This document shows, one piece after another, positions 11,301 through 21,044 of a stretch of 64,000 bases of DNA. The position numbers and the translations under genes are program-made. Source of the DNA: Apostichopus japonicus (Eukaryota > Echinodermata > Holothuroidea > Aspidochirotida > Stichopodidae); assembly GCF_037975245.1 (NCBI RefSeq), contig NC_092565.1, forward strand, positions 12,640,499-12,704,498, read 5' to 3'. The first letter of the stretch is position 1. Every line of letters begins with the position of its first letter. Below the pieces are notes generated by a model. That model was given only the letters and a program-made list of their open reading frames with translations. It ran no database searches and was not told the origin of the DNA.

Positions 11301-14300
11301 ATCAGGTACGGTTCCTGTTGACATAGAAGTATTGACAATATTCGTGATGAGAAGAATGAGTTCTGCTGAACAACCTTTAGCTAACCATGTTGGCAGCGGA
11401 TCAAGCATACACGATTTTGATGGAGAGTTTTTGATAATTTTAAGTATTTCATCTTCAGTAGCTTCAGAGAAACTGTCGAACGAAGATGCAGGCGATGGCT
11501 CAGTCAAACAATTTGCAGAAAGATGAAGGCCTTGACGATTTAACATAGTACAAAGTTCCAAGATCTTCTTGGAAAAATAAAGGGAGAATCTCTCAGATAA
11601 CTCTGTATGGCAGGAATAGTTCGGCAGGATGGCACACTTCTGTTTATTTGAAAGAAAATCAACAGTCTTGAAAAGATCTTTAGGAGATGATGTATCCGCA
11701 ATAATAGTGGCGTAATAATTTCTCCTTGCAATACAAATTTTGTTCCGCACAACTTTACAATGTTCCTTAAAAAGTTCTCTATGAACAGATAAACCTGTTT
11801 TGCGCCACTGACGCTCGTGCTGTCTCCTAACTTTCTTAGCTTGGACAATATCATGACTAAACCAAGGTTCAATTTTCTTGTCAGGTTTGACGACCTTCCT
11901 AATAACAGGGGCATGTTTATCAAAAATAAAACTCAATGAATCATAAGTAGAAACAAGTTCAGGGAGTGAACCCTTTTGATCAACCCTGCAAATTGGGCTA
12001 TCGTTGATATCAGATCTAAACTGAACCAAGTCAATATCTTGTGTCCTACAATAACATATGACTGGTTTATTCACAACAGTGGTCTTTGCACAGTTAATGC
12101 TACCGGTAATAATCATATGATCAGATACATGTGGATCCAATACAGAAATGTCATTAATAACTTGCTCTGTGACACGAGAAATAACTAAGTCAAGAATGTG
12201 ACCATGTTTGTGTGTTGGTGTAGTAACATGTTGGCACAAGTTTCCAGAGTAAAGAAGGGATGTAAACTTTTTAACGTCAAGAGATTCAGAATTATCCATA
12301 TGAAAATTGAAGTCACCAACTATGAGTAATTTTCCAGGAGTAGTGTTAAGAAACTGTACATAATCAGTAAACTCTTCCAGAAAGAAATTGACTGTGAATT
12401 TATTGGTAGAAGAAGGAGGTGGACGGTAGAGAACCACAACTCTCAGATTCGCTAATGCACTAAAAACTTCGAGACTCTCAAAAGAATGATATGTAACTGA
12501 AGAACTTGAAGTCAAGTACCAGAACATCAGCAAAGAGTTACATAACTTGATCATTGCAGCTGGTATTATACTTCTGAAAGTTGATGACAGATAAACTGGT
12601 AGAAAGTTGAAAACCCTCTCAACACACTTAAAGAAAGATACTGCTTTGTGTGAACTTTACCTAGGTCATATAGAATTAAATGCACATGTACAGTTTGTTC
12701 TTTTTGGGTTCTAGCAATCTCTGCCAAAATTGCAAATTCCAGGTGACTGAACTGTACATGATTCACACAAACATGGTTCGATGTATGACAGATCTCTATA
12801 TAGAGCACAGTATAGCATATAAAGAGCAACCAGCAATGAATTATAATTCACAGGGGGAAAAAAATTATCACAGGGAACTTTTCATACTCCTTATCCTTAT
12901 ACAGCCACTTTCCTTTAGTTTCTCAGTTTACTCTATGTCTCTTTCAGCCTACTCTTTCGTCATTCTTGGATTTGGGTTCCACCCAGAATTATCCTAGCAA
13001 CAGAGCACTGTCTCCACGACAGTGGCTTATTTACCACAAAGTAAGTTTATAATAATGTCCCTCAACTGTGACAAAGGCAGATTTGTGGTGATCTCCAGAC
13101 TACAGGTCAAATAGCACTAAAAAGACCAGTGTACATTATACTCTATTGTTGGCAGAGAAAGTGTCTACGATAAGAACATATTCATTTACACAGAACTCCC
13201 AACAGATTGTGTGCTGTGTGAGTTGGCATACAGTATGTAACCATGGTAGAATGTCTTGAGGTTTAACATTTTCACTTGGTGTATTAATCTATTGTGTTCA
13301 GTATCTAGAAAGCTCTAAACTTCAAACTGAAATGTTTCAAAACATTGAAAAGGATGGTATGAATTTGATGTTTGTAAACATATAGACGCATAGAAATACC
13401 TCAAGCTGTGCTATGATATATCACTGAAAAGTAATATCCCAGAAAGTGTCTAACACTTACAGATCAGTTGTTTTTCTTTCTCTTCTTGCATCTTAGCCCC
13501 CAAAAATGAAGAAAATGAAACATTGTAATTTACTTGACAACCTATAAACAGACAAACTGATGTATACAAAATGATGTATACCTGTACACTATGCAATATA
13601 CACATGAATGAGCCCTGACAGAATATTCAATGTGATTTAAAGTGTTCCTCGTAGCTTCCATTCTGCTGCCCCCCCCCCCTTGCCCCTTTCTCTCTATCTC
13701 TGGTCCTACCTTCTCCCTTCCAATAAAACTTTCTTCCCAAACTAAACGGCAATATAAGAATGCATCAAAGGTAGTTGCAAAATAGTGGCCCTCATTTGTT
13801 CTAGAAAGTCAAACAATTTGTCACTCATATTCCTGACTTCAACCAGCATTTTTAATGTCATCCTCAAAAGTATTTGTTCCCTCACAGAAACATTTCATAT
13901 TTTTTTTATAAAAACACTCCTCAATATCTGGATCTTATGTATGCAAAACCCACACAGGATATTGTAGTAGTTATGAAAACTAACAAGTAGCAATTCTATG
14001 CATGCTAAAATTTGCAACCAATATTGATGACCTTTAAAGATCCTGCTAGGAGAAGAAATGTCAGGCCCACTTACTTTTACACAAACTTTAAAGTTGAAAG
14101 GAGCTTTCAGAAGGTAAATGTTAAATTAACAACGACAAAAAACAAGCATGCATGCACATGGAAGAACAATAACTGAGCTAGCTTATTTTGTTCCATGAAA
14201 ATTCAAGAATAACAATCTTGAGGATATTAAAAATCGTTTAGTACAATCTCGGGAGTTTATCATAATATCAAGGGGCTTTTTTTTCAAATTACAAATTTTA

Positions 14301-17086
14301 CATTAAATACCATGAATTATTTTAATGGAATCGGAAATTTGTCACAGGTGATCCATACAGCATCAGTATGGACTGCAACAATATGAGAACATATTTGACA
14401 GGTTGGCTGATACAGTAACTTAAAATCTGTAATACAAATTTGCCACTATGACTAACTTAACTTTGCCTTCCATTCCCAGCCACTTGCTTTAAACTTTTGT
14501 AATTTTTTTTTTTTAAACACTTTTTTGAACAAAAACAACACAACACAACTTACTGGCACGAAATAATTCCCTTCATCTATTCCTGTACTATATATATGCA
14601 TTTCTTCTCTGTATAAATAAACAAAGTGGTTTACTGTTAAATTTCCTTATTTTCTTCCAAAACACTGACTTCCTCATGATTTCCTGTATATAAATATAAA
14701 CTAATTACGTTCAGTCTCCCGAAACTGCTCCACAAGAAGAGCCAAATTTGTTCCACTTGAAAGCTTAAAATATTTTAGAGAGGTACTGTATGATAATAAC
14801 TACTACAGTACTGTTTTACTTCTTGAGTAAACTTTCATCTACAGTGTCAGATGTAGACTCTTACCTGGCATTCCCAGGACCAAACATGGCTACCACTGAA
14901 GATAGCAATTTTCTGGGACAAATGATCTCTTCTTTTTATTTTTTTTTCTATCTTACATTGGCATCGAGGTCAATTTCCAAAATTGAAAATGTCCAGATTT
15001 TTAGGAAAGTTCTGATACAGTTGTAATATAAACTACAGTGGAAAATTAAGCTATAAATTCTCTGATTTGAGCTCAGAAAGGGGAATTGTCAATAGTGATA
15101 TTTTTCAACGATCCTGATAGTACAAGGCATATATTGCCAATTGGTTGGGGTGGATTTTGGTCACTATCAAACAAATGCAGTTTGTACCGTTCTAAATAAT
15201 TCCCCACCCCCTTTTTTACCAAAAAAGCATCACAGTTGTTCTCCCCTCTTGAGATATCAGCACTACACAAATTTTGAACTACCTGTATTGTTGAATATTA
15301 GTCCAATAAGTGAGTGAGTTGATTGAAGAAGCTGATTCTGCAATTTACACTTTGGTTACCTGATTTTGTTCCACTATGAAAGGTTGAGAGATGACAGTGA
15401 TTCTGAAATATCTTGAAAAGGTTTATTCCAGATACGTATTTATAGAATAGTCAAATTTGCTCATATTAAAAGTTAGTTCAAACAGTTCAAAACATTCCAC
15501 ATAGAATAAAGTAAGTTTGAAAATGCCAATAATTACTGTATTTGGGGTGCCCAGGCATTGAAATATTAATTTTAATGAGAACAGGACAAGCTGGATGAAG
15601 GTCACTTGGGAAATTTACTTTCAACTAAAGGTTAGATTATAGCCTAAGGTGAGACATCCCTGTTATCCAGGGACAGTTCCTGGCTTCCATTTATCGTCTC
15701 CAACTAAGAGTGTCAAGGTAAATTTCCCCAGATCTATGCTGTCCTGGGAATATCTCAAATATGTAAAAAAAAAAAAAAAACTCTGAATATTAATGATTGT
15801 TTCTTGCCTTCAGTAGAAATGAAATTTATGATTGTTTTAAATAGTACAAATATAGGTGTAGACAACCAAAGCAAAGCATTTAATTTCACAGGATAACATC
15901 TTTTTTACACTTTTCAGCATTAAGTGATAAATAATGAGACTTCCAGTCGACTGCAAGGTTTTGGGAATTTGGATTTGTACCTTGGAAAAATTTACTTGCA
16001 TCTGGATGAGGTTATTTCAACATGTTGGGCATTTGATAGCAATCATAGTTAAAACATAGAACCACCAAAACACAGGGAGACCCTCAAAATGCCTTACTCC
16101 CATTAAGTGTACTGAGCAGATACTAATCATTCATGTCAACAGAGAGGTAGGGGTGGGGGGGGGTGGGGGTATTGGAGTCAACATCAATATCATATGTCCC
16201 CAGATTTTCTGGAAGAAACTATATGGTCACTTTCAGTGCAAGCACTATATAGCCATTGAGAAAAACACTGTACACTAGTGACTGTAATGTGTTGTATGCA
16301 CGATATGGCATGAGCTAAAACGTAGTTAAATATCAATATATGCTGGTACTAATAGTAAGTGTATGTATAAGCTGATACATATATCACTGGCAAGATTTCA
16401 TATTTGACAGGTGTTTCTCAACAATGTGTATCTAGTTGGTATCTATAGTAGGTTCAAGGTTCAAGTTTGCTACAATTAGTTAAACCACAAATCAGTGATG
16501 GAATCCCCAGATACCATTGACAAAAATTTGACATGCATTTTAATTGCATTATTGCTTGAAACAAATTAAGGTCTTTAAATTCTTCAAAGGTCTTGATGTT
16601 AGTATTTGGTGGGGGGGGGGGGGGTGACAGGGAAATGGACATATTTTGTTTCCATTTTTGACAACCTTTTTCTTGAATTTATTTGCAAAATTTCTGTCAT
16701 TTGGTATTGTCACAGTTCTCTGTGTATCAACAATATGCTTTCTAACAATGTGATTTTTCACTGAGTGTCAGTATGGCTCCTTTTGTAAACTTTATATACC
16801 ACATCAAAATAGCAAGTTAGTAACAGCTCTAATACTTACCATAGGGAGGGCCTGCAGGTGAAATCAGTTTTAAGAATCCATCTATAATGTTCCAAGTTGT
16901 CTTGAGTGTAAATCCTCCAAGTTCTATGTCACCTGAATCAATGTTATAAGCATCACCCTCTGGGAGGGCATCAAAAGTTAAGGTTCCATTGTCATTTATG
17001 TTTTGGCCTGCTACAAAAGATCCACTGAATACAATAACACTAAAGAACAGTAACGGAACCAATCTCCATTCAACAGTTCTGGTCAT
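5098..17086 (-). CDS. Prominin (CD133-like) pentaspan membrane glycoprotein, 5' part of gene
   Basis: Three exons join in phase: 17086-16840 (247 nt), 6206-6145 (62 nt) and 5306-5098 (209 nt), giving 172 codons plus 2 nt. The ATG at 17086 is followed by a signal peptide (residues 1 to about 27). An extracellular segment ends SPAGPPYD and carries NGT and NIT sequons. The first membrane span is residues 110-132. It is followed by a CCCRLLCDNCGGKM loop (133-146), which matches the FFC-x-CRCC-NKCGG region of animal prominins, and by the start of a second span. Prominins are cholesterol-binding proteins of microvilli, ciliary membranes and other plasma-membrane protrusions. The large extracellular loops and three further spans are missing because the gene runs off the window. 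Assignment rests on the loop motif, topology and exon phases. The paralogue (PROM1 or PROM2 type) cannot be decided. Confidence 0.85.
6145..6206 (-). CDS. Prominin exon, end of first extracellular segment
   Basis: This 62-nt exon has acceptor CTCTGCAG|AT and donor TCAAAG|GTAAGT. It enters in phase 1, completing an Asp codon with the G of the previous exon, and leaves in phase 0. It encodes DVIIDVISGTIDIDIQSLFS plus K. The intron upstream is 10.6 kb and holds most of the transposable elements of this half of the window. Confidence 0.75.
6319..6480 (+). mobile_element. tRNA-derived SINE (Ser/Leu-like head)
   Basis: TGGCCGAGTGG is a good A box and GGTTCGATCCC a good B box of an RNA polymerase III promoter. 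They are spaced as in a tRNA with a long variable arm, so the head derives from a serine- or leucine-type tRNA. The 3' end is not a proper CCA-less acceptor stem, and the sequence continues into an unrelated body (AGCAGTCTACGGTTTCCCC). The right boundary is uncertain. It sits in a prominin intron, opposite to the gene. Confidence 0.6.
7520..7882. mobile_element. TTAA-flanked MITE, copy 1 (piggyBac-like)
   Basis: The 363-bp element begins AGGCATTGAGGACTC and ends GAGTCTTCACACCCT, so the ends are imperfect 15-bp inverted repeats. It is flanked on both sides by TTAA (7516-7519 and 7883-7886). Copies 2 (41875-42229) and 3 (61011-61355) share the whole length, including GACCTGAGATGTCC and CTAATTACCGACGGTA. 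It has no coding capacity. TTAA duplication points to piggyBac-type mobilisation. Confidence 0.85.
8097..8590. mobile_element. hAT-type MITE with perfect 8-bp target duplication
   Basis: The left end reads CAGGGTTATAGCTAGG and the right end GTGGCTATAACCCTG, forming inverted repeats. TATATCAT is present exactly at 8089-8096 and again at 8591-8598. The 494-bp interior is GC-rich and hairpin-prone (GGGGCGAAGCCCCC and GGCCGCCGGCC-like blocks), in sharp contrast to the AT-rich surroundings. It has no transposase. The intact duplication and clear ends suggest a fairly recent insertion into the prominin intron. Confidence 0.85.
8600..9816. other. Prominin intron, nothing recognised
   Basis: AT-rich sequence without a credible exon, RNA gene or transposon end. 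A G-run is present near 9475-9485. Confidence 0.5.
9817..12560 (-). mobile_element. 5'-truncated CR1/L2-like LINE
   Basis: A non-LTR retrotransposon lies in the prominin intron in the same orientation as the gene. Its 3' end on the minus strand reads GGCGCTATATAAGTCTCAT followed by a (TTA)n tail at about 9817-9850, a usual end for CR1/L2-type elements. The open frame (12554-10065) holds the end of an apurinic endonuclease domain and a complete reverse transcriptase. Beyond the stop at 10065 the conserved C-terminal block (PRLKNYSYRS..., LWNKLPDHI) continues in another frame and is then cut by TGA where an Arg codon would be expected. The element thus carries one frameshift and at least one nonsense change. 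The 5' break is close to 12560; no target duplication was found. Confidence 0.85.
10065..12554 (-). CDS. LINE ORF2-like protein: partial endonuclease plus reverse transcriptase (829 codons)
   Basis: The protein primes and performs target-site reverse transcription of its own RNA. Residues 30-150 hold the C-terminal half of the endonuclease, with YRPPPS (43-48), GDFN (80-83) and SDH (144-146); the N-terminal catalytic half is missing. Reverse transcriptase motifs follow: YRPISNLSF near 440, LDLSSAFDTVNH near 512, TGVPQGSVLGPVLFSLYL near 560, and the catalytic YADD at about 602-605. A thumb and connection region with LKELHWLPISYRI follows. No stop interrupts 829 codons, so the copy is young. 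It lacks an intact endonuclease, and its last 50 or so residues are frameshifted, so autonomous activity is unlikely. The ATG at 12554 probably lies in flanking or fused sequence. CR1/L2 is the likely clade but was not tested. Confidence 0.85.
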   Translation of the reverse strand: MIKLCNSLLMFWYLTSSSSVTYHSFESLEVFSALANLRVVVLYRPPPSSTNKFTVNFFLEEFTDYVQFLNTTPGKLLIVGDFNFHMDNSESLDVKKFTSLLYSGNLCQHVTTPTHKHGHILDLVISRVTEQVINDISVLDPHVSDHMIITGSINCAKTTVVNKPVICYCRTQDIDLVQFRSDINDSPICRVDQKGSLPELVSTYDSLSFIFDKHAPVIRKVVKPDKKIEPWFSHDIVQAKKVRRQHERQWRKTGLSVHRELFKEHCKVVRNKICIARRNYYATIIADTSSPKDLFKTVDFLSNKQKCAILPNYSCHTELSERFSLYFSKKILELCTMLNRQGLHLSANCLTEPSPASSFDSFSEATEDEILKIIKNSPSKSCMLDPLPTWLAKGCSAELILLITNIVNTSMSTGTVPDSFKVAHVTPVLKKTSLDRNCLKNYRPISNLSFVSKVLEKTVLSRLMDYLTQENLLEPYQSAYKSGHSTKTALNAVHNFTTSKLDEDCFVLLVLLDLSSAFDTVNHSILLERLQSKYRLGGTVLSWFNYYITERYQQVKIEDVLSSPRPLVTGVPQGSVLGPVLFSLYLAELSDIIRHHGVHFHHYADDTQLLLAFDKDDVPNAFHKMETCISAVNTWLTTNQLKLNCDKTEFIVFRSRFSEVTPNFPPLTVGKDSINISSTVRNLGAYFDQTMSLENHVTNLCRSANWQLRKISLMRNYLDNKTCEILVHAFVTSQLDFLNSLLFGLPDSTIKKLQKIQNTAARIVKRKGRKCRTTPLLKELHWLPISYRIQYKILLLTFCAHHLERPVYLSQLLLPYTPTRTLRSSNKLF
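12561..16839. other. Prominin intron, no gene seen
   Basis: AT-rich intron sequence with C or G homopolymer tracts near 13669-13680, 16150-16168 and 16609-16624 and an A-run near 15765. No splice-flanked exon compatible with the phase-1 junction, and no transposon ends, were recognised. Short open frames here have no family resemblance. Confidence 0.5.
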
Positions 17087-17216
17087 TTTGCAATTGTAGA
17101 GGATCCGTCCTTCCTGTGGAATGTATCTCAGCGACTGTAAATGTAAGTATTCTCCAGTCAACCAACAATTATTCCAACCTCACTTTTTGCTAAGTCATTT
17201 CCTGTTGTATCATCAA
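16840..17216 (-). CDS. Prominin first coding exon with 5' UTR part
   Basis: The coding part is 17086-16840, and the donor reads CCCTATG|GTAAGT, leaving phase 1. An acceptor-like CTTCCCACAG on the minus strand ends at 17217, so the exon probably starts at 17216 with an untranslated leader and one or more noncoding exons lie upstream. The leader contains a short upstream ORF (ATGATACAACAGG..., 7 codons, then TAG) that could damp translation. The open frame extends upstream to a TTG at 17161, but the first in-frame ATG is 17086 and it gives a clean hydrophobic signal peptide. Confidence 0.75.
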
Positions 17217-18005
17217 CTGTGGGAAGAAAACAGTGCAGAAACTTAATGTGTTCATTTTGAATGGTAAAAATCCATCATCAGACAAAACATCAACAGACAC
17301 ACACAAGCAGTGGCGTGTTTATGCAACACTTCCCCTCACACAGCCCACCCCTTATACTCACCTTTAAACCTAACTTAACAATAAGAGGTTACTATGAAAA
17401 CTTAACAAAAAGTTAGTTACTAAAATACCGTATGTTTTCGAACTCTGAAGTGGTTGGTATGTTGTGGAGTTCAGTGGTAGTCAGATTGCCTCTCGCCAAC
17501 TTCGCCAACCTTTTACAGTAACGACTTTAGACTGATAATTAATAGTTGTTCCAATCCTCCTTAAGTTGAAACCTCAAAGTAAAGTTTCCTCGGAGTAAAG
17601 GTTGGAAATGAGAAGGTCCAATTGCCAGTGAAATTCTAACCAGACTACACTGGTAGGCTCCTTATATTATTAGTAACTATGAAGAGTGGCCTACCGTTTT
17701 TCAACTTCTATTTATATTTTCTCAATCCAAGTCTATGACGCAAACCAACTCTCCACTGAAACTGGTAAGCTGTGATTCATACTCACCATACTTTGATACC
17801 AGGAAACAGTTATTTCTACTCAGCCATTCAGCGAATACAAAGTTTTGGTTGCGCATAACAGAAAATAATTTCTGTGCTGTGAACCTGCTTCTTCGTCCTC
17901 TGTATAGCGCGTGTATAGTGTTCCACTTCAGCGAGCGATCACCGTGTCATTCGTTACATGTTATGACCGTGGATATCGTTTCTCGAAGCGAAACATACGG
18001 AAGCG
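17217..18005. other. Upstream region of prominin, part of intergenic interval
   Basis: This is presumed to contain prominin noncoding first exon(s) and promoter on the minus strand. No TATA box or other core element stands out. GTCATTCGTTACATG and nearby sequence are slightly richer in CG than the introns. Nothing was identified with confidence. Confidence 0.35.
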
Positions 18006-18012
18006 TAGAAGG

Positions 18013-18325
18013 GACATTGCATTGACGAGTTACCAACTTGACAAAACGACAATTATCTGCAAATTGACGAGTTGCACACTTACTACCATCTCGACAAAAT
18101 GACAAAATTCAGAAAATTGATGCATTGACGAGATAACGGATCTCGTCAATGCATCAATTTTCTGCAAATTGACGAGTTGCACACTTACTACCGTCTCGAC
18201 AAGATGACAAAATTCAGAAAATTGACGAGTTGACGAGATATATGATCTCGTCAATGCAACAATTTTCTGCAAATTGACGAGTTGCACACTTACTACGTAT
18301 ACCATCTCGACAAGATGACAAGATG
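18013..18325. repeat. 105-bp tandem repeat with long internal hairpins
   Basis: GACGAGTTGCACACTTACTAC occurs at 18066, 18171 and 18276, exactly 105 bp apart, giving nearly three units. Each junction carries an inverted repeat built from TTGACGAGAT and ATCTCGTCAA. In the first, arms 18111-18134 and 18140-18163 are perfectly complementary over 24 bp around a 5-nt loop (AACGG). In the second (about 18217-18268) the arms have a few mismatches. The array lies between the divergent prominin and CFAP46 genes. No coding capacity is credible. Confidence 0.85.
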
Positions 18326-18551
18326 ACTATAAATCAGGTCTATGTATAAGTAGTCGTAATTGCAAGGTTTTGCTAATGCATGATTTTCGTAAGGACTAAA
18401 AACAGGGTACATACTTAGAACTGGACCAATTCCTCCCGGCTGACTGCAAAAATTCCCCGACTGAACCTTTTTCTCCCGACTGAAGATCGGAGGTGGGGAA
18501 GGGGGTATATCCCTCCCAGCCCCCCCCCCACCGGCCGTAATTGCGCACGAC

Positions 18552-18645
18552 ACTGGTAGCCCCTTGCATGCTTCAGTACACTGGGGTGTACCCTAGCACG
18601 CTGTGGACTGGTGCCCCTGTATGCTCCAGTACACTGGGGTGTACC
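18552..18645. repeat. 55-bp direct repeat, two copies
   Basis: ACTGGT(A/G)CCCC followed by TGCAT or TGTATGCT(T/C)CAGTACACTG and GGGTGTACC occurs at 18552 and 18607. The two units are about 90 percent alike by eye. No function is apparent. Confidence 0.6.
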
Positions 18646-18810
18646 TTCATTTCATTTCATTTATTTATTTTGGTTCTATCACAACATAAGTATGACATAT
18701 GACATAGAAGGAGATAAGAAACAAAACTTGTGAAAGGAAGTGTACTAAAAAAACCTATAGGGCTTGTTGGGTAGTGACGCTCCCTGAAAAAATATAACTT
18801 TACAATTAGA
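18646..18810 (-). mobile_element. Probable retroelement 3' end (minus strand)
   Basis: Read on the minus strand, the stretch contains GGGAGCGTCACTACCC, CCCTATAGG and TTATGTTGTGATAGAACC. It ends with AATAAATAAATGAAATG, a simple-repeat tail of the kind seen at the 3' end of invertebrate non-LTR elements. Only the untranslated end is present, so the family cannot be named. Confidence 0.45.
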
Positions 18811-19633
18811 AAAGAGAACCCAAAAAACAAAACAAACAGAACCACCCTTCCTCTCCCTTCCGTCACCCCCCCCCCCCCAGGGACGTAGCCAGGGGAGCAG
18901 GGGAGCGACCGCTCCCCCTTTCAGTGTGGATTTTTTTTTTAGCTGTCGTTTTTTTAGCATGGTATTTTGTCAGTGCTCTTTTGATCTTGAATACTCGCCA
19001 GCTCCGTTAACTCGATTATAATCGTAGTAACATTCACGCCTACTGATTCAACTACTTACTTAGTTTGGCAGATGCAATTAGCTAAATTTAGCTTATAGCC
19101 AATGACAAGCCTACAGTTGGCCACTGCGTAATAAAATATACATATTGCCTACCTAACCGCACTCTATGGAATGTCACGAACTGTATGCACAGCAACGTCG
19201 ACAGCGTTCGTTCAATGAGACGTCCTAAGTTGTTGCACGAAAACAGCATGTTATGAGGCTAAGCTAGCAATCGTACGTGATACGCACTTCCTATAAATAA
19301 TCATTGCACTGCTAATACACTGCGATAACGATATTTGTTTTTAGGCCACTGCATATCTGGCTGTATTACAAAATATGAAAGTTTATATTGTCCATCAGTT
19401 AAGTTCGTCAAATGTATTAAAGACATTGGACAATAAACAAGAATCATCCTACTGGAAAACTTGTAAAAGAGCACTATGTTTGTCTTTCTGATATATTATG
19501 TAAAAGAACATGTAAAAGAATTTAAACAGGAAACAAAACCTGCTGATACTGATATCATATGATCAGGGCGTAGCCAGTATGTAGCACGATAGTTTCATTC
19601 AACACTCCACCCACCGAAAAAAGACTATAGAAT

Positions 19634-19858
19634 CCGATCTTGTCAGTTTCTTAACATGTAGTTAAGAACCCGTTTACGCAGATAATATTTCAGTTGAGAA
19701 AACACTTGAGAAATTTGCATCAGGTGGCAATCGTCGGATAGCTCTCGCCTTCTCTTATTAGGCTAACTTAAACATTTACTAGCTACAGTTGTATCAAAGA
19801 CATTTCTGTATCTACAAGTATCAGAAGTTGAAAAGTAAGATACTCTGTACATGCACCT
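19634..19858. repeat. Duplicated segment inside hAT island, copy A
   Basis: From CCGATCTTGTCAGT to the CTGTACATGCACC end this segment is nearly identical to 20260-20553. The shared stretch includes AACCCGTTTACGCAGATAAT and CGTCGGATAGCTCTC. Confidence 0.8.
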
Positions 19859-20259
19859 GCAAGGGCGGCGGAACCGGGGGACACAGGGGGCAAGTGCCCC
19901 CCCCCCACTTTTCCTCAGGTTAAAAATGTGCACTTTTTCTACATAAAACTTGTACTCTTGATCACCTCATTAGGTCAGCGATATTTCAGTAAGAGATCTA
20001 ATCCTAATTTAGAACTATCAGGGGCGTAGCCAGGATGTAGCACTGTAGGCCCGGGCCTACACTTTTCTTGGCCAAGTTATCTTTTTTATTAAAACACCCA
20101 TAATTCAAATCCATAAGCTTGCTGGACGAGTTTAAGAGTCTAGACAGGAAAAACTATTGAAATGAACGTAGCAAGATTATGGTAAAATTAGGTGACCTAT
20201 TCTTCTGTCATCTAGGCTGCCATTTCTATCGCGTGCCATTTCATTCAAAAGACTAGGAT

Positions 20260-20553
20260 CCGATCTTGTCAGTTTTTTAACATGTAGTTAAGAACCCGTT
20301 TACGCAGATAATATTTCAGTTGAGAAAACAGTTGAGAAATTTGCATCAGATGGCGATCGTCGGATAGCTCTCACCTTCTCTTATTAGGCTAACTTAAACA
20401 TTTACTAGCTACAGTTGTATCAAAGACAACTACTGGCCATAGCTGTATCAAAGACAACTACTGGCCATAGTTGTATCAAAGACATTTCTGGCCTATCTTT
20501 GTATCTACAAGTATCAGAAGTTGAAAAGTAAGACTACTCTGTACATGTACCTT
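20260..20553. repeat. Duplicated segment inside hAT island, copy B
   Basis: This is the second copy of 19634-19858. It is longer because a block of about 27 bp (TGTATCAAAGACAACTACTG and following) has expanded in tandem between 20410 and 20485. Confidence 0.8.
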
Positions 20554-21044
20554 GCTAATTTTAATACATTATGTATTATTGAATTACGTACTATTTTAAC
20601 TCGTTTGTTTTTTGGGAAGTGATATTGAATGAGGTGTCTCAAGTTAGCAAGAGGCCAGGGAACCAGAATGAACATTCGGGAAGGGCCGTTTCCGGCCATC
20701 TGGGGGGGGGGGGGGGGTTTGTAAAACCAAAAATTTCTTGTACGCTCCGCGCCAACTGATGGTGGCGCTCCGCTCAGATAGTCGTGCCTACAACTTTGAA
20801 AATCCATATCAATCGCAAAAAGTGCTCCCCCTTTCAAATTCCTGGCTACGTCGCTGCCCCCCCTAGTTTTAATTCGCAGTTCTAGTACATGTTGATGAAG
20901 TGCTTTTGTAAGCTTTTTCTAAAAGCAACTTAAAATGAAAGGTATAGGGATTCCAAAGAGTTATGGCCCGATGATGTAAGCTAGATATTATCGTGACATT
21001 GTCTTGGTGCAGGTAATCAGCAAGTTGCCTATATAGTAATGTGA

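Larger units (their letters stand above)
18878..20856. mobile_element. Composite hAT island with outer CAG(G/C)GACGTAGCCAGG termini
   Basis: The left end CAGGGACGTAGCCAGG at 18878 and the right end CCTGGCTACGTCGCTG at 20841-20856 are inverted repeats, and both are followed inward by a GCTCCCCCTTT block. Both flanks are C-runs, so the 8-bp duplication cannot be resolved. Further hAT-like starts occur inside at 19564 (CAGGGCGTAGCCAG), 19860 (CAAGGGCGGCGGAACC) and 20019 (CAGGGGCGTAGCCAGG). Several non-autonomous elements therefore appear nested or rearranged here. No transposase frame remains. Confidence 0.6.

Noticed and set aside
17086-17161. Extended prominin N-terminus starting at 17161
   Set aside because: The codon at 17161 is TTG, not ATG. 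The ATG at 17086 gives a normal signal peptide.
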